Source: Verrucomicrobiia bacterium (lineage in GTDB: Bacteria > Verrucomicrobiota > Verrucomicrobiia > Limisphaerales > DASXHY01). From it: 51,204 bases of DNA. The stretch's first letter is position 1, and every line of letters begins with the position of its first letter. The position numbers and the translations under genes are program-made. Location: assembly GCA_035629175.1 (NCBI GenBank), contig DASPIL010000095.1:1-51204 (forward strand), written 5' to 3'. The notes under the pieces are model-generated. The model made no database searches and was not told the DNA's origin. It saw only the letters and a program-made list of their open reading frames with translations. Positions 39,701-46,801 of the stretch are shown here, one piece after another.

Positions 39701-39843
39701 CAGGTTCTGATGGAAAAGGATTCATCAGCATCCGTCGCCGATAAGGCGCATGTAACAAACAGGATCTGCGCCCCCAGCAAAAGAAGCGCACGCCAAACGG
39801 ACTGGCTGCATCGGCGCATCAGACTGGGCTGGTGAGGGAACAT
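36778..39843 (-). CDS. Two-component sensor histidine kinase with propeller sensor domain
   Basis: A 1021-residue sensor; an ATG at 39819 (MRRCSQSVWRALLLL) is an equally good start and gives a tighter signal peptide. It has repeated propeller motifs (GFLWVATQSGLVRFDG, GAVWVGTVSAGLYRCE, GNLWVGSRGGLHRV, GNVWVGTRGGRLFRW, GDLWIGTDASDFIYRL), a Y_Y_Y-type domain (RYQLEGLDENWIDAG), one transmembrane helix, HisKA_3 with phospho-acceptor about H831 in RDLHDDLGIGL, and HATPase with N-box LNNVLRHS and GLAGMRARLDRLGG. It is a clear paralogue of the sensor at 787-3768. Position suggests it senses a polysaccharide fragment, though no ligand can be read from sequence. Confidence 0.92.
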   Translation of the reverse strand: MFPHQPSLMRRCSQSVWRALLLLGAQILFVTCALSATDADESFSIRTWQADDGLPENRVIGVVQAPDGFLWVATQSGLVRFDGVRFQRVDRPGVPALIAGTMRVLMLDRNGRIWLAKEEGGVLFCFEGTGMRMFGAEQGLLKNEAQRSLAVDGAGGVWIAHSAGKLVRLAVGEQAEIFTQAEGLPRGSGIVWLATDRSGTLWFAKGNSVGIFRDGNFEPRHVFAASSLRVAPARDGGVWVCSGLQLFKCDGTNAPTEWSRLPAERRDRSGMEPAVLFEDRAGAVWVGTVSAGLYRCETNQVTRVEVPNAGILSLTDDREGNLWVGSRGGLHRVRQRLTTLTGQNAGLPFAAVQSVCQDSTGALWAVGDNGVIAREENGGWQIQTIAVSGPEAYATCVASGEAGNVWVGTRGGRLFRWKDGKFTNLNVREQLQEKSLRAFLVARNGDLWIGTDASDFIYRLRENQLRAFALPSGRRFVRAMAEDAAGNFWAGASDGLLIRVTGEDLVDETSKTTGLSIRGLHATPKGDLWLGFAGGGVGRLRAGQLQRFTTEHGLPNDYVSQILHDDRDSLWFAGNQGIFQVRESDFDDLARGLVTRLTPMIYGRGEGMPGLQASFDYAPAAIQTFDQRLIFTMLSGLAEVRLDRIRLNYRPPEVVVERVLADERVVAAYQLLPRSDTSAPVELRNRPARRELRIGPGKQQVQFEFTALSFVAPENVQFRYQLEGLDENWIDAGNRRTVSYAHPPPGRYRFKVTACNNDGIWNKVGDSLPVVFEPFVWETLWFKVAATTASFGIACGLVVFALRRRHRLQLERVEHQRAVEMERTRIARDLHDDLGIGLTEIGLLGDLAGAGSLASTHREHVSEISSRARSLAASLDEIVWAINPANDTPESLVDYLFPYAQKLLGRAGIRCRLEISGPLTGRALNSERRHELFHAFKEALNNVLRHSGATEVQIRFLATDGQLQIRIEDNGHGAGKFEHKAGQDGLAGMRARLDRLGGHCEITSDEGRGTAVTFSLPLPKV

Positions 39844-40298
39844 GCTGAATTTCTAGTCATGGCTGCGTATCATTGAGCGACAAGTTCGCCCTGGTTGCAA
39901 CCCGCTTCGTCACATCGAACTCGCAGCCCTTGCGCATGCGGGATCGGCCGCCGGGGAGCCGACTTGCAGCTTAAGGCTCAATACTGGCTGACGAGGATAT
40001 TCGGCGCTGGTTGTCCTGTGCGGTATGGCTTTCAGTTTTCGTTTCAGCGTGTGGTTTGAGAATCCGTGTCCGTCCGTTGTTAACCTTCCTCTTCAATTCG
40101 CGAAAATGAGTGAAATTCGCGTAAACCTGTTTTTCCCCTTCCCGCTTTGGTTGCTGCTCTGCCGCGCGGTTGCAGGGCCGGTTCCACTGTCCACGCTTCA
40201 CCGTAACCAGTCATGGTTCGCCGCGTCTCAACCGTTACGCCCGTGTAATCATCGATGTCACCTCGTGAACTAATGCAGTCCTCCATCCACAAAAAGCC
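39844..40298. repeat. Intergenic repeats between the sensor kinase and bicupin genes
   Basis: No gene is supported. About 39945-39980 (ggagccgacttgcagc) resembles 3831-3853 near the first kinase. About 40044-40190 is a copy of the window-wide repeat (cgtccgttgttaaccttcct, then aattcgcgaaaa and aattcgcgtaaacctg, then a T/C-rich tail). The remainder must hold the divergent promoters, but no distinct -35/-10 pair stands out. Confidence 0.65.
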
Positions 40299-41108
40299 AT
40301 GCACCATGCCACCGCGGCGCTCACCCGCCTCTCTCACTATTCGAGCGTGCTCGCCATTGCCATCTGCGCGTCTGCGCTCACCGTCTCTGCCCAACTCGCA
40401 CCGGTGAAACCCGGAGTGTACCGCTGGTCCGATCACACCGTGCAGGCGGACAGCAACCGCGAGACGCGGGCCATCCTGGAGGGGACGTCGCCGCACCTGT
40501 CATTTCTGAAGATCCATGCCACAACGCAGCCGGTCGGCGCCCAACCCCGGCCCGCGCGGGCGAACGACGACGCCGAGGAGTTGATCATCGTGAAGGAAGG
40601 CTTGCTCAAGATGACGTTCGACAATCACAGCGAAGTCCTCGCGGCCGGCAGCGTTGTGCACCTGATGCCGGGGCAGATGCATCAGATCGCCAACGTCGGC
40701 GATGTTCCGCTCACTTACTACGTGATGAAATATCGATCCGAAAAACCGATGCAGCTGGAGCGCGCCACGGCGTCCGGCGCCTCGCGCATGTTCGATGTGA
40801 CGAAGCTCCCTCTCAAACCGAGCGCGCGCGGCGCGGGCCGTGCGTATTTCGACCGGGCGACAGCCATGTGCGAACGATTTGAACTGCACGTTACACAATT
40901 GCATCAGAGCGGCCCCAGCCACGCGCCCCATTCCCACGTGGAATCTGAAATCATCCTGGTCATTTCTGGCGACACGGAGATGAGCATTGACGGTAAGGAT
41001 TACAAGGGTTCAGCAGGAGACTTTTACCTGGTTCCCTCGAACCAACCCCACGGCCTTCGCAACCTTTCGGACAAACCCTGCGCCTACTTTGCCTTCAAGT
41101 GGAAGTGA
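40299..41108 (+). CDS. Secreted bicupin protein
   Basis: A 269-residue protein with an N-terminal signal (VLAIAICASALTVSAQ) and two cupin folds. The N-terminal cupin (about 85-145, EELIIVKEGLLKMTF then HLMPGQMHQIANVG) lacks the paired histidines of the metal site. The C-terminal cupin (about 195-265) has the full set in HSHVESEII and SNQPHGLRN, so it can bind a metal ion. This asymmetry fits bicupins in which one domain keeps the active site. The reaction is unknown; it may act on a sugar or small acid in the periplasm. It stands alone on the plus strand with repeats on both sides. Confidence 0.8.
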   Translation: MHHATAALTRLSHYSSVLAIAICASALTVSAQLAPVKPGVYRWSDHTVQADSNRETRAILEGTSPHLSFLKIHATTQPVGAQPRPARANDDAEELIIVKEGLLKMTFDNHSEVLAAGSVVHLMPGQMHQIANVGDVPLTYYVMKYRSEKPMQLERATASGASRMFDVTKLPLKPSARGAGRAYFDRATAMCERFELHVTQLHQSGPSHAPHSHVESEIILVISGDTEMSIDGKDYKGSAGDFYLVPSNQPHGLRNLSDKPCAYFAFKWK

Positions 41109-41348
41109 CGCCTTCGGTCCATCCGTGGTTAAAGCTCCTCTCTTCAATTCGTGAAAATTCGCGAGAATTCGCGTAAACCCGTTTCCCCCTTCCGTTTCGT
41201 CGCGGCTCTGCCCCGCTGTGTGGTTCGTGGTTGCATTCGGTTTTGCAGGGTCGTCGAGGGTCGTGGAAATATCAGCGCGCTCGGTTTCGCACGTTGCCGC
41301 GCCCGCGGCAGGCACACTCCGTTCCGCGAAAGCCGCGTGTACAAAACA
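41109..41348. repeat. Intergenic repeat after the bicupin gene
   Basis: This starts directly at the bicupin stop. It contains tccatccgtggttaaagctc at about 41119, aattcgtgaaaattcgcgag, aattcgcgtaaacccgtttc, a C/T-rich tail and gtggttcgtggtt, matching the copies at 24440-24560 and 45640-45740. Reading frames across it on both strands give no plausible protein. Confidence 0.7.
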
Positions 41349-41373
41349 AAAGCCGGACAACAGGTCCGGCTTT
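41349..41373 (+). terminator. Strong hairpin terminator
   Basis: aaagccggac (41349-41358) pairs perfectly with gtccggcttt (41364-41373) over a 5-base loop, giving a 10-bp stem flanked by A on the left and T on the right. It can work in both directions. It follows the bicupin gene and precedes the polyketide synthase operon, insulating the two. Confidence 0.75.
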
Positions 41374-41438
41374 ACACACGGCGCAATGAGAACTTAACGC
41401 CGACGCCCATAACCTTACGCGAACCTTGGAATCGCGCA

Positions 41439-41458
41439 TGTCCCCAGTGCTGGGGACA
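41439..41458. repeat. REP-like perfect hairpin upstream of the polyketide synthase
   Basis: tgtcccca-gtgc-tggggaca: an 8-bp perfect stem with a tetraloop, 92 bases before the polyketide synthase start. There is no T-run, so it is not a classical terminator. It looks like a single REP-type palindrome or a regulatory hairpin; no partner copy was seen in the window. Confidence 0.4.
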
Positions 41459-41550
41459 AAGCATGAAAAAAATGGTCGCTGCAGTCGGTGCTCCGAACAT
41501 GGGGATCACCGCCGATGGCACATTCACCGGAATCAGGCTAGTGTCCGCCC

Positions 41551-42606
41551 ATGTTCATCATCGGAATTGGAACTGCCGCCCCGCCAAATCGCTACTCGCA
41601 GATGCAATGCTGGGAGGCGCTTCAGTCGTCCATCCAGTTTCATCAGCTTGCCCCGCGTTCCCGCGCGATCCTTCGAAAGGTGCTCACGAACAACAATGGC
41701 ATTGCGACTCGCCACCTCGCCTTCGACAACCTTTCCGAAGCCTTCGATCTCACGCCCGACGCCCTCCACCAGCGCTTCATCAAGACCGCGCCCGCGATTG
41801 CGTCGCAGGCAGCCGAACGCGCCATGAAAGATGCGGCAACGGATCCGAAGGACATCGATGCGCTCCTGATCAGCACGTGCACGGGGTACCTCTGTCCCGG
41901 CCTTACCAGCTACGTCGGCGAGCGGCTCGGGCTGCGGCCCGATGTCTTCGGCCTCGATCTCGTTGGCCAAGGCTGCGGAGCTGCGCTGCCCAATTTTCGT
42001 TCAGCCGAGGCACTGCTCAAGTCAGGCCAGGCAAAGCGGGTCCTTTCCATCTGCGTGGAAGTCTGCAGCGCTGCGTTTTACCTGGATGACGACATCGGCG
42101 TGCTGATCAGCGCGTGTTTGTTTGGCGATGGCGCGGGCGCCGCGGTGCTGGCAAATGAACCTTCCACCAACCGCCGCGTGAAGTGGCGAACCAGCCGCTC
42201 GATGCTTCAACCCAACGACCGCGAGTTGCTCCGCTTCGAACAGCGCAATGGAATGTTGCGAAACATCCTCGCACCGCAAGTGCCGTCGATCGCAGCCGGG
42301 CACGTCGAAAATCTCTTCACCTCCACGCTGCGCGATCATGCGGTGTCGCCCTCGGAAGTTGCAGGCTGGGTGTTTCATCCAGGCGGACGCGATGTCCTGA
42401 CCGCGGTCCGTGATAAACTGAATCTGTCCGCCGATGACGTTCGCTGGAGCGAAGCCGTGCTGCGCGACTTCGGAAACATCAGCAGTCCGTCTGTTTACTT
42501 CGTCCTGCAAAATGCGCTTCAAGACAGCGTTCCTGACGGGCTGTGGTGGATGAGCTCGTTCGGAGCGGGGTTTAGTTGTCATGGCGCGTTGCTTGAGGTT
42601 GGGTAA
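41551..42606 (+). CDS. Type III polyketide synthase (chalcone/stilbene synthase family)
   Basis: A 351-residue thiolase-fold enzyme that extends an acyl-CoA starter with malonyl-CoA units and cyclises the chain, usually to pyrones or resorcinol/phloroglucinol-type aromatics. The catalytic triad is complete: C142 in GQGCGAALPNF, H276 in VFHPGGRD and N309 in FGNISSPSV. The C-terminal glycine loop (SSFGAGFSCHGALLEVG) is also present. Length is typical of bacterial members. It is the first of a tight set with a methyltransferase 12 bases downstream and an FAD oxidoreductase after that. The starter and product cannot be predicted. Confidence 0.94.
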   Translation: MFIIGIGTAAPPNRYSQMQCWEALQSSIQFHQLAPRSRAILRKVLTNNNGIATRHLAFDNLSEAFDLTPDALHQRFIKTAPAIASQAAERAMKDAATDPKDIDALLISTCTGYLCPGLTSYVGERLGLRPDVFGLDLVGQGCGAALPNFRSAEALLKSGQAKRVLSICVEVCSAAFYLDDDIGVLISACLFGDGAGAAVLANEPSTNRRVKWRTSRSMLQPNDRELLRFEQRNGMLRNILAPQVPSIAAGHVENLFTSTLRDHAVSPSEVAGWVFHPGGRDVLTAVRDKLNLSADDVRWSEAVLRDFGNISSPSVYFVLQNALQDSVPDGLWWMSSFGAGFSCHGALLEVG

Positions 42607-42617
42607 ACTCCACTGCA

Positions 42618-43316
42618 ATGAACCGAGTTGTTCAACCTGAGTTGCTCGACGTCCTGTCGCCGCAAGATCCCAAGGCCATCCGCTCGCGCGAGGACCTGCG
42701 CCGTCTGAATGCCGCCATGGGCCATGCGCGGCTGCTTGCCGACAGCCTCCAGGCGCAACTGGAAAAACCAAAAGCTGTCACGCTCGTGGAGTTGGGCGCC
42801 GGGGATGGCATCTGCCTTCTGCGCGTCGCACAACGGCTCGGGCGCCGCAACCCTGCTGCGCGCGTGGACGTCACGCTGGTTGACCTGCAGAACCTTCTGA
42901 CCGCTGAAACAGAACGGGATTTTGAGCGCCTCAACTGGCACGTGCGCGCTGTCCAATCGGATGTCTTCGATTTCCTGCAACGCGACCGTGATCGCAGCAA
43001 CCTGATGTTCGCCAATCTGTTCCTGCACCATTTCACCGACCTGCAACTCAAGGATCTTTTGCAACTGATCAGCGAACGGACGGATTTCTTTCTCGCCCTG
43101 GAAACGCGGCGTGCCCGATTCCCGCTGATTGCCGGCTGGATGGTCGGGTTGATCGGCTGCAATTCCGTCACGCGCCACGATGCGGTCGTCAGCGTCGAGG
43201 GGGGATTCGCCGCCAACGAACTGGGCCGTCTCTGGCCGCGCGGTCCCGGCTGGCAACTCGACGAACACTCTGCTGGATTGTTCAGCCATCGATTCGTCGC
43301 AAAACGGGGTGGATGA
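42618..43316 (+). CDS. SAM-dependent methyltransferase
   Basis: A 232-residue class I methyltransferase. Motif I is VTLVELGAGDGICLL (about 55-69), followed by DVTLVDLQNLL (motif II, acidic residue for the ribose) and NLMFANLFLHHF (post motif). A hydrophobic segment (FPLIAGWMVGLIGCNSV) follows the core. It probably methylates the carbon or oxygen of the polyketide made by the preceding gene, or an intermediate of it; this is inferred from the operon. The stop overlaps the next start (ATGA). Confidence 0.85.
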   Translation: MNRVVQPELLDVLSPQDPKAIRSREDLRRLNAAMGHARLLADSLQAQLEKPKAVTLVELGAGDGICLLRVAQRLGRRNPAARVDVTLVDLQNLLTAETERDFERLNWHVRAVQSDVFDFLQRDRDRSNLMFANLFLHHFTDLQLKDLLQLISERTDFFLALETRRARFPLIAGWMVGLIGCNSVTRHDAVVSVEGGFAANELGRLWPRGPGWQLDEHSAGLFSHRFVAKRGG

Positions 43317-44350
43317 TGCCGGGAGACGCGCCCATTACAATCATTGGGGGCGGACTCGCAGGACTCGCTCTCGGGATCGGATTGCGCCAGCACCAGGTCC
43401 CAGTGACCGTTCACGAAGCCGGCAGTTATCCACGCCACCGCGTTTGCGGGGAGTTCATCAACGGGAAAGGACTCCGTGTTCTTGAAAAGCTTGCCTTGCG
43501 TTCGCGCCTGGAACAAGCGGGCGCAATCATCGCGACGACGGTTCAATTCCGGAGCCAGAATGCCTCGTCACCCGTGCGGCAAATTCCTCCTGCCTTTTGC
43601 CTGTCGCGCTATCGCATGGACCACATCCTTGCCGAAACTTTTCAACAGCTCGGAGGCACGCTCCTGACAGGCCAGCGCGTTCCCCGCTCGCTTGCCGGCG
43701 GCGAGGTCCAGGCGTCGGGCCGTCGCGCGAGTCCCACCGCTGCAGGGTGGCGGTGGTTCGGGATCAAGGCGCACGCGCGGGGAATTCACCTGGATGCAGA
43801 TCTCGAAATGCATCTCTCAACCCGCGGATACATCGGGGTGAATCGCATCGATGCGGATTTGGTCAACGTGTGCGGGCTCTTCCGTGTGCGTCCAGGTGAA
43901 AGCCCGTCGGGCGCCCGACTCGACCTGTTGCGTCAAATGGCAGGAGCGTCGCTGAGGGCCAAACTCGAGCACGCACAGTTTGATGAACAGTCATGGTGTT
44001 CGGTCGCAGGCCTTTGTTTCCAATCGCACGCGCGCCCCGCGGACGAGCAACTCTGTCTCGGCGACGCGATGACAATGATTCCGCCAGTCACAGGAAATGG
44101 GATGTCGATGGCGTTCGAAAGCGCGGAGATTGCCATCGCGCCCCTGACGGCCTACTCGCGCGGCCAGTGCTCCTGGACCGAGGCCCGGCGAACGATTCAA
44201 CGTCAATGTGAGGCCGCATTCGTGACGAGATTGCGATGGGCGGCATTGCTTCAGGCGTTGATGTTTGCACCGCTGGTGCATTCCCGCCTGGGCGCGTTTC
44301 TGTTCAAGTCCGATTTTTTATGGAATACGATGCTTTCGAGAACTCGCTGA
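43313..44350 (+). CDS. FAD-dependent oxidoreductase (geranylgeranyl-reductase-like)
   Basis: A 345-residue flavoprotein. The N-terminal dinucleotide-binding motif is ITIIGGGLAGLALGIGL, followed by HRVCGEFINGKGL, similar to the R-x-K/R-x-CGE motif of the geranylgeranyl reductase and halogenase-like family, and the C-terminal FAD motif LCLGDAMTMIPPVTGNGM. It probably hydroxylates or otherwise oxidises or reduces the polyketide product, since it overlaps the methyltransferase gene by 4 bases. Monooxygenase and reductase activities cannot be told apart from sequence. Confidence 0.85.
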   Translation: MMPGDAPITIIGGGLAGLALGIGLRQHQVPVTVHEAGSYPRHRVCGEFINGKGLRVLEKLALRSRLEQAGAIIATTVQFRSQNASSPVRQIPPAFCLSRYRMDHILAETFQQLGGTLLTGQRVPRSLAGGEVQASGRRASPTAAGWRWFGIKAHARGIHLDADLEMHLSTRGYIGVNRIDADLVNVCGLFRVRPGESPSGARLDLLRQMAGASLRAKLEHAQFDEQSWCSVAGLCFQSHARPADEQLCLGDAMTMIPPVTGNGMSMAFESAEIAIAPLTAYSRGQCSWTEARRTIQRQCEAAFVTRLRWAALLQALMFAPLVHSRLGAFLFKSDFLWNTMLSRTR

Positions 44351-44395
44351 TCGGCGGAATCATTTTCAAACTCGAAGGCGATTCCATTATTCTCG

Positions 44396-45049
44396 ATGTC
44401 AATGAAACCGCTCGCTGAGTGCCGCCTTTACACATTCGTTGATACCAGCTGTTTGAACGGACGGAGTCCTGAATTGATTGCGCAACAATTGTGCGACGGC
44501 GGCGCCGACCTGATTCAACTGCGCGCCAAGGATGCTCCGCTGGATGATGTCCGCCGCATGGCGCAATCGATTCTTTCGATCACCCAGCGCAACGGCGTGG
44601 GCCTTGTGATCAACGATCATCCCGCTGTTGCAGTGGAACTGGGAGCGGAACTTTGCCATCTCGGCCAGGAGGATTTTTTCGATGCAGGGCGCACGCATGT
44701 TTCGGAACTGAAATCGGCGGGCGTGAATCTGCACATCGGCTTAAGCACGCATGAGCCCAGCCAGGCGAAACGCGCGATCGCTGCAGGGGCGGATTACATC
44801 GCCATCGGTCCCGTCTTTGCCACGCCCACCAAGCCGTATGCGACGGCTGTGACGCTCGATTACGTCGGCTGGGCGGCGGCCAATGTGACGATCCCCTGGT
44901 TCGCAATCGGAGGAATCAATCTTACGAATATAGACGCTGTGATTGCGGCAGGGGCCCGGCGCATCTGCGTCGTCTCCGCAATTTTAAACGCACCCGACGT
45001 TGCAGAAGCCTGCCGCGCCTTTCGCGAGCGCCTGTTCATCCGTGGTTAA
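44396..45049 (+). CDS. thiE: Thiamine-phosphate synthase
   Basis: A 217-residue TIM-barrel enzyme joining the pyrimidine and thiazole parts of thiamine. Family motifs are LIQLRAKDAPLDD (diphosphate/pyrimidine site), LVINDHPAVAVELGAELCHLGQED, IGLSTHEPSQAKRAIAAGADYIAIGPVFATPTK and WFAIGGINLTNIDAV. An ATG at 44402 is an equally possible start. No TPP riboswitch is visible in the 46-base gap after the oxidoreductase gene. Oddly, the last codons and stop (ctgttcatccgtggttaa, giving LFIRG) are part of the window-wide intergenic repeat, so the native C-terminus has been replaced or trimmed by repeat DNA. Confidence 0.93.
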   Translation: MSMKPLAECRLYTFVDTSCLNGRSPELIAQQLCDGGADLIQLRAKDAPLDDVRRMAQSILSITQRNGVGLVINDHPAVAVELGAELCHLGQEDFFDAGRTHVSELKSAGVNLHIGLSTHEPSQAKRAIAAGADYIAIGPVFATPTKPYATAVTLDYVGWAAANVTIPWFAIGGINLTNIDAVIAAGARRICVVSAILNAPDVAEACRAFRERLFIRG

Positions 45050-45868
45050 ACTTGGTCTGTAATTCGCGGCAATTAGCGTAAACGCCGTTTTGGTTCGATG
45101 TTGGCATTTCAGGCTTTAGCGTTTCACGCCTTCTGGCAGTGCGTGTTCATCTGTGTCCATTCGTGGTTCAATCCGAAATGCCTCACGCGGAGGTCGCAAA
45201 GGGCGCGAAGGAAAGAAAGGTTGAACAGGAGCACGCAGAGTCAGCAGAGATGGCAGAGAGAAGGCCGCGAAATTGGCGTAAGACAATTTTTGCCTTTTCG
45301 GAATCCGTACTGCTATCCCGCAACTTCTTGTTCTTTTGGCAACATTTTACGAGGCGCATGTTTATCCGTGGTTGGACGATCCGCTCAAACTCTTCGTCCT
45401 CTATCTCTGCGAGCTTCTGTTCAACGCCCCTGCAGCAAACGGCTTCACGCGAATCCCGCTAATTTCGCGGAGTGCTGCTAAAACGATTCATCGCATTCAG
45501 CCTTCGCATGCGCGGGGTTTCGTGTGGTTCGTGTGGTTCGTGGTTAAAATCGGATACGCCGAAACCTTGAACAGGAGCACGCAGAGATGACAGAGAAAAG
45601 GCAGACGACGCTGTTTCCGAATCCGTGTTTCTCCGTGTCCATCCGTGGTTAAGTTCCTCTCTTCAATTTCGTGAAATTCGCGTAGACCCGTTTTCCCATT
45701 CCGGCCGTTTTGGTTGCGGCTCTGGCGCGCTGTGTCCATCCGTGGTCAAAGGCTTTGGTTCTGTACGCGGTGCGCCGAAGTTTTTCGGCTTTCCGCGTTC
45801 ACCGGCTCCCTTTATGTTGCGCGCCATCCGTTTGAACCCTGAACTGCCAATCTGTTGTTGAACACTGC
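45050..45868. repeat. Long array of intergenic repeats
   Basis: This 819-base stretch has no convincing gene and is built almost wholly of repeats. Motifs: attcgcggcaattagcgtaaa (about 45060), tgtgtccattcgtggttcaa (about 45152), cacgcggaggtcgcaaaggg (about 45184), aacaggagcacgcagag (about 45225 and 45570), tttatccgtggtt (about 45360), ttcgtgtggttcgtggtta (about 45525), and gtccatccgtggttaagttc plus gtgaaattcgcgtagacccg (about 45638-45690). Frames of 60-130 codons crossing it translate these repeats into charged low-complexity text and were rejected. Confidence 0.75.
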
Positions 45869-46768
45869 ATGAGCGTTTTAATTGTCGGCTCCACCGCCCT
45901 GGATTCCATCAAAACTCCCAAAGCGGAAAACCCGCGCCTGCTCGGCGGCTCAGCCAGTCACGCCGCGGTCGCCGCGAGCTTCTTCAGCCCGGTCAAACTC
46001 GTAGGCGTCGTCGGCAAGGATTTTCCAAAGCGCTACATCGACCTCTACCGCCGCCACAAGATTGACATCGAAGGCCTGCAAATCCTGGAGGGAAATACGT
46101 TTCACTGGTCGGGCGAATACGAAGTGAACATGAACAATCGGCGCACCCTGCTCACCGAGCTCGGCGTGTTTGAAACGTTCACCCCGACGCTGCCGAAGTC
46201 CTACCAGAAATCGGAATTCGTGCTGCTGGCCAACATCGCCCCCGCACTGCAATCGCACGTGCTCACGCAGATGGAAAAACCCAGGTTCGTGGCCGCCGAT
46301 ACCATGGACCTCTGGCTCAACATCGCAATGCCGGACCTGCTCAAGCTGCTGAAGAAGGTCGATGGTTTCGTGCTGAACGATAGCGAAGCGCATCAGCTCA
46401 CGAAGGAAGACAACGTGTTCGGGGCCATCCGCAAAATTCACAAGCTCGGGCCGAAATACGTCATCATCAAGAAAGGCTCGCACGGTTCCGTGTTGTCGAG
46501 CCCGCGCGGCTTTTTCATCTGCCCCGCTTACCCGCTTCAGAAAGTGGTGGATCCCACGGGCGCCGGCGATTCGTTTGTCGGAGGCATGATGGGATACCTC
46601 GCAACTGCAAAGGGATCGATCGACGACAACATCCGCCGAGGCATGGTGTTCGGCAGTGTCACGGCATCGTTCTGCTGCGAAGGTTTCGGGCTCACGAAAA
46701 CGACGCACGTCACTCGCGCACAGATCAATCAGCGCGTGAAGGAACTCGAGAAGCTCGTGAAGTTCTGA
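45869..46768 (+). CDS. PfkB-family carbohydrate/nucleoside kinase
   Basis: A 299-residue ribokinase-fold sugar or nucleoside kinase. It opens MSVLIVGSTALDSIKTP, has the substrate-side motif LLGGSASHAAVAASFF, LNDSEAHQLT in the middle, and the C-terminal PfkB signature VVDPTGAGDSFVGGMMG with the catalytic aspartate and anion hole. Length is typical. The substrate is not evident; several family members of this type are adenosine or ribokinase-like. It follows a long repeat array and is convergent with the serine acetyltransferase gene 33 bases away. Confidence 0.92.
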   Translation: MSVLIVGSTALDSIKTPKAENPRLLGGSASHAAVAASFFSPVKLVGVVGKDFPKRYIDLYRRHKIDIEGLQILEGNTFHWSGEYEVNMNNRRTLLTELGVFETFTPTLPKSYQKSEFVLLANIAPALQSHVLTQMEKPRFVAADTMDLWLNIAMPDLLKLLKKVDGFVLNDSEAHQLTKEDNVFGAIRKIHKLGPKYVIIKKGSHGSVLSSPRGFFICPAYPLQKVVDPTGAGDSFVGGMMGYLATAKGSIDDNIRRGMVFGSVTASFCCEGFGLTKTTHVTRAQINQRVKELEKLVKF

Positions 46769-46801
46769 AAGGCCGCGCGGCAGCCGTGGCGGAACGGTGG
46801 C

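Noticed and set aside
44351-44395. TPP riboswitch before thiE
   Set aside because: The 45-base gap is too short and has no CUGAGA core.
45139-45462. 107-codon ORF in the long repeat array
   Set aside because: Its product is translated repeat DNA (charged text such as HAEVAKGAKERK), it overlaps several repeat copies, and it has no start signal.
46775-46801. Short tRNA-like text (gccgtggcggaacggtgg) before the cysE end
   Set aside because: It resembles the 5' end of some tRNAs, but there is no room for the anticodon or T arms before the coding sequence begins.
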